A stretch of DNA of 6,981 bases, taken from the NCBI GenBank assembly GCA_018067115.1, contig JAGPVI010000192.1, positions 1 to 6,981 on the forward strand. The letters run 5' to 3'. A program made the translations under genes and the position numbers. Of the stretch, positions 5,913-6,981 are shown piece after piece (positions within the stretch are counted from its first letter, which is position 1; the number at the start of each line of letters is the position of its first letter). The notes below the pieces were generated by a model. The model was not told the origin of the DNA, did not search any database, and worked only from the letters and a program-made list of their open reading frames with translations. The DNA is from Bizionia sp. Lineage in GTDB: Bacteria; Bacteroidota; Bacteroidia; Flavobacteriales; Flavobacteriaceae.

Positions 5913-5944
5913 GTTAAAAAACAATGGTTTAACAAGGAGTTAAC
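5913..5944 (+). promoter_or_regulatory. GTTAA-type inverted repeats upstream of the small hypothetical gene
   Basis: Three GTTAA/TTAAC words cluster here: GTTAA at 5913, GTTTAAC at 5927 and GTTAAC at 5939. The last two form a perfect dyad TTAAC-N5-GTTAA (5929-5943). The cluster lies 35-66 bp before the ATG at 5979, a normal place for an operator or upstream promoter element. A weak -7-like TAAATTGG is at 5967. The role is inferred from position only. Confidence 0.35.
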
Positions 5945-5978
5945 GCACAACTGGTGTTTCTTTTTCTAAATTGGGGAT

Positions 5979-6350
5979 ATGGTACACTCAGAGAAAAAAG
6001 AAAACGAAGCATTCCTTTTGGAATCGATTAGCTATTTAGAAAACTTAGGATTTGAAAATATTAAATCGGATGTTGAAGGTTATGACAGTCCGAAATCCTA
6101 CAGAAAACAAGGAAGTGATATTACAATTACTCCAGATATAACTGCTACGCGACGTACTCGAAAGTATTATTTCGAAATTAGCGTAAAAAGTCAGGAGCCA
6201 CGATTATTAAAAACAAAATGGCGTTTTTTGGACGTACTCACAAGAATGAACGATCACAGATTTAGAATTATAACTAAACGTGGACACTATAAATTTACCC
6301 ACGATATGCTTAATGATTTAAATTTGAATAAAACATTAATAAAACTGTAG
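5979..6350 (+). CDS. Small conserved-looking protein of unknown function (123 aa)
   Basis: I do not recognise a named family. The 123-residue protein has no signal peptide or membrane segment and is rich in charged residues. The N-terminus (MVHSEKKENEAFLLESISYL) is helical in character. The central part has PDI at 52-54, then a strand YYFEISVKS (63-71), a basic helix-like stretch and RFRIITKRGHYKF (94-106). The order PD, about 12 residues, then a hydrophobic strand with E66 and K70 is reminiscent of PD-(D/E)xK nuclease-fold cores. However, the lysine sits at E+4 instead of E+2, so this is only a weak resemblance. The ATG at 5979 is chosen because an in-frame TAA lies four codons upstream. The gene has its own upstream region, is separate from DUF3307 by 83 bp, and ends before a strong terminator. 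Codon use resembles its neighbours. Confidence 0.7.
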   Translation: MVHSEKKENEAFLLESISYLENLGFENIKSDVEGYDSPKSYRKQGSDITITPDITATRRTRKYYFEISVKSQEPRLLKTKWRFLDVLTRMNDHRFRIITKRGHYKFTHDMLNDLNLNKTLIKL

Positions 6351-6369
6351 TATCATTTTAATATACTAC
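6347..6369 (+). other. Hairpin overlapping the stop codon of the small hypothetical gene
   Basis: GTAGTAT-N9-ATACTAC is a perfect 7-bp inverted repeat that begins one base before the TAG stop and leads directly into the A-run of the main terminator. It could stabilise the mRNA 3' end or act with the following terminator as a double structure. Confidence 0.45.
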
Positions 6370-6370
6370 T

Positions 6371-6414
6371 AAAAAAAGCAGTATCCTTTATAATTAAAGA
6401 GTACTGCTTTTTTT
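6371..6414. terminator. Bidirectional intrinsic terminator between convergent genes
   Basis: A-run plus GCAGTA (6371-6383) pairs with TACTGC plus T-run (6402-6414) in a 13-bp stem. An inner stem CTTTA/TAAAG with TAAT loop sits on top, separated by a wobble and one mismatch. T-runs follow on both strands (8 T on plus, 7 on minus), so it can end both the rightward 123-residue gene and the leftward mscL. Confidence 0.9.
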
Positions 6415-6497
6415 TATGTCTTTATTTGAGTTGAAAATAATCGATTTAAAAACACCTTTAATAGCATTTTAACCGTGCACTCACCTACTCTATTTTC

Positions 6498-6959
6498 CTA
6501 TTTATCTTCAAACTTTCTTCTTTGTTTCCTTAGTAAGTCATTTTGCTCTTGCATAAGCTCGTTTAAATCGGTTAACAACTGAATATCCTTGGGTGTTTTC
6601 ACTGTTTTATCTTTCGGGTTATGCGAGCGATCTCTCAATCTATTCATAGCTTTTACCACGATAAATATGGTAATTCCTACTATAAAAAAATCGATTAATG
6701 CTTCGGCAAACGCACCATATTGAATAGCAACTTCTTGCGCTAGCACTTCGCCCGCTTCATCTAATTTACCATCTCGTAAAATAAGGCGTTTGTTTTGGAG
6801 GTTAATACCATCGCTTAATAGCGATAATGGCGGCATTAACACCTTTTTTACAAGAACATCTATCACCTTATTAAACGATGCGCCAATGATAATACCGATG
6901 GCCATATCCATCATATTACCTTTTACTGCAAACTCCTTAAATTCTTTAAAAAACCCCAT
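6498..6959 (-). CDS. mscL: Large-conductance mechanosensitive channel MscL
   Basis: This 153-residue protein is MscL, the homopentameric inner-membrane channel that opens under membrane tension to release solutes during hypo-osmotic shock. The amphipathic N-terminal helix FKEFKEFAVKGN (4-15) aligns without gaps to the E. coli protein. TM1 (about 15-45) contains MDMAIGIIIGASFNK and ends at LMPPLSLL; TM2 lies at about 78-105. The C-terminal helical bundle (about 124-148) reads LLTDLNELMQEQNDLLRKQ, like the E. coli LLTEIRDLLKEQN. The gate positions equivalent to E. coli L19 and V23 are M19 and I23, while A20, G22 and G26 are conserved. The extracellular loop and the linker after TM2 are longer than in the 136-residue E. 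coli protein. The ATG at 6959 fits the conserved N-terminus. It is a single gene with a shared terminator downstream; its promoter lies mostly beyond the right edge. Confidence 0.97.
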   Translation of the reverse strand: MGFFKEFKEFAVKGNMMDMAIGIIIGASFNKVIDVLVKKVLMPPLSLLSDGINLQNKRLILRDGKLDEAGEVLAQEVAIQYGAFAEALIDFFIVGITIFIVVKAMNRLRDRSHNPKDKTVKTPKDIQLLTDLNELMQEQNDLLRKQRRKFEDK

Positions 6960-6981
6960 TACAGATTATTTTTTATAATAC

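Overview
The window looks like chromosomal DNA from a Flavobacteriaceae-type member of the Bacteroidota. The evidence is AT-rich coding sequence, starts with no obvious Shine-Dalgarno sequence, a bacillithiol gene (bshB1), a tRNA without encoded CCA, and a near-ideal Bacteroidota promoter (TTTG-N19-TAnnTTTG) in front of that tRNA. No mobile element, CRISPR array or rRNA is visible.

Layout. (1) Positions 1-1091, plus strand: the C-terminal part of a hybrid sensor histidine kinase, cut by the left window edge. (2) Positions 1092-1353: a stretch without genes that holds only short dyads. (3) Positions 1354-1525, minus strand: tRNA-His(GTG) with its own promoter and terminator. (4) Positions 1556-4346, minus strand: a tight three-gene unit transcribed in the order trans-sulfuration PLP enzyme, rlmF (23S rRNA m6A1618 methyltransferase, TTG start), bshB1. 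(5) Positions 4347-4572: a divergent intergenic region with four regularly spaced dyad repeats next to the rightward gene. (6) Positions 4573-5895, plus strand: a SatD-family protein with a C-terminal helix-turn-helix, followed 6 nt later by a DUF3307 membrane protein. (7) Positions 5979-6350, plus strand: a small conserved-looking protein of unknown function. (8) Positions 6371-6414: a bidirectional terminator. (9) Positions 6498-6959, minus strand: the mechanosensitive channel MscL.

Most genes are housekeeping. The PLP enzyme and BshB1 both belong to cysteine/low-molecular-weight thiol metabolism, so their shared operon makes sense. The least explained part is the SatD-DUF3307 pair. SatD here combines an N-terminal region with motifs resembling a nucleotidyl-cyclase/GGDEF palm (TGDI, RGDSFQ, RLAIGVG) with a C-terminal DNA-binding helix-turn-helix. 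It lies directly behind an array of dyads whose centres are 28, 28 and 42 bp apart, and beside a membrane protein carrying four His/Asp pairs of x3 spacing in its hydrophobic helices. A self-regulated, possibly nucleotide-sensing unit coupled to a membrane enzyme is my inference, not an established function.
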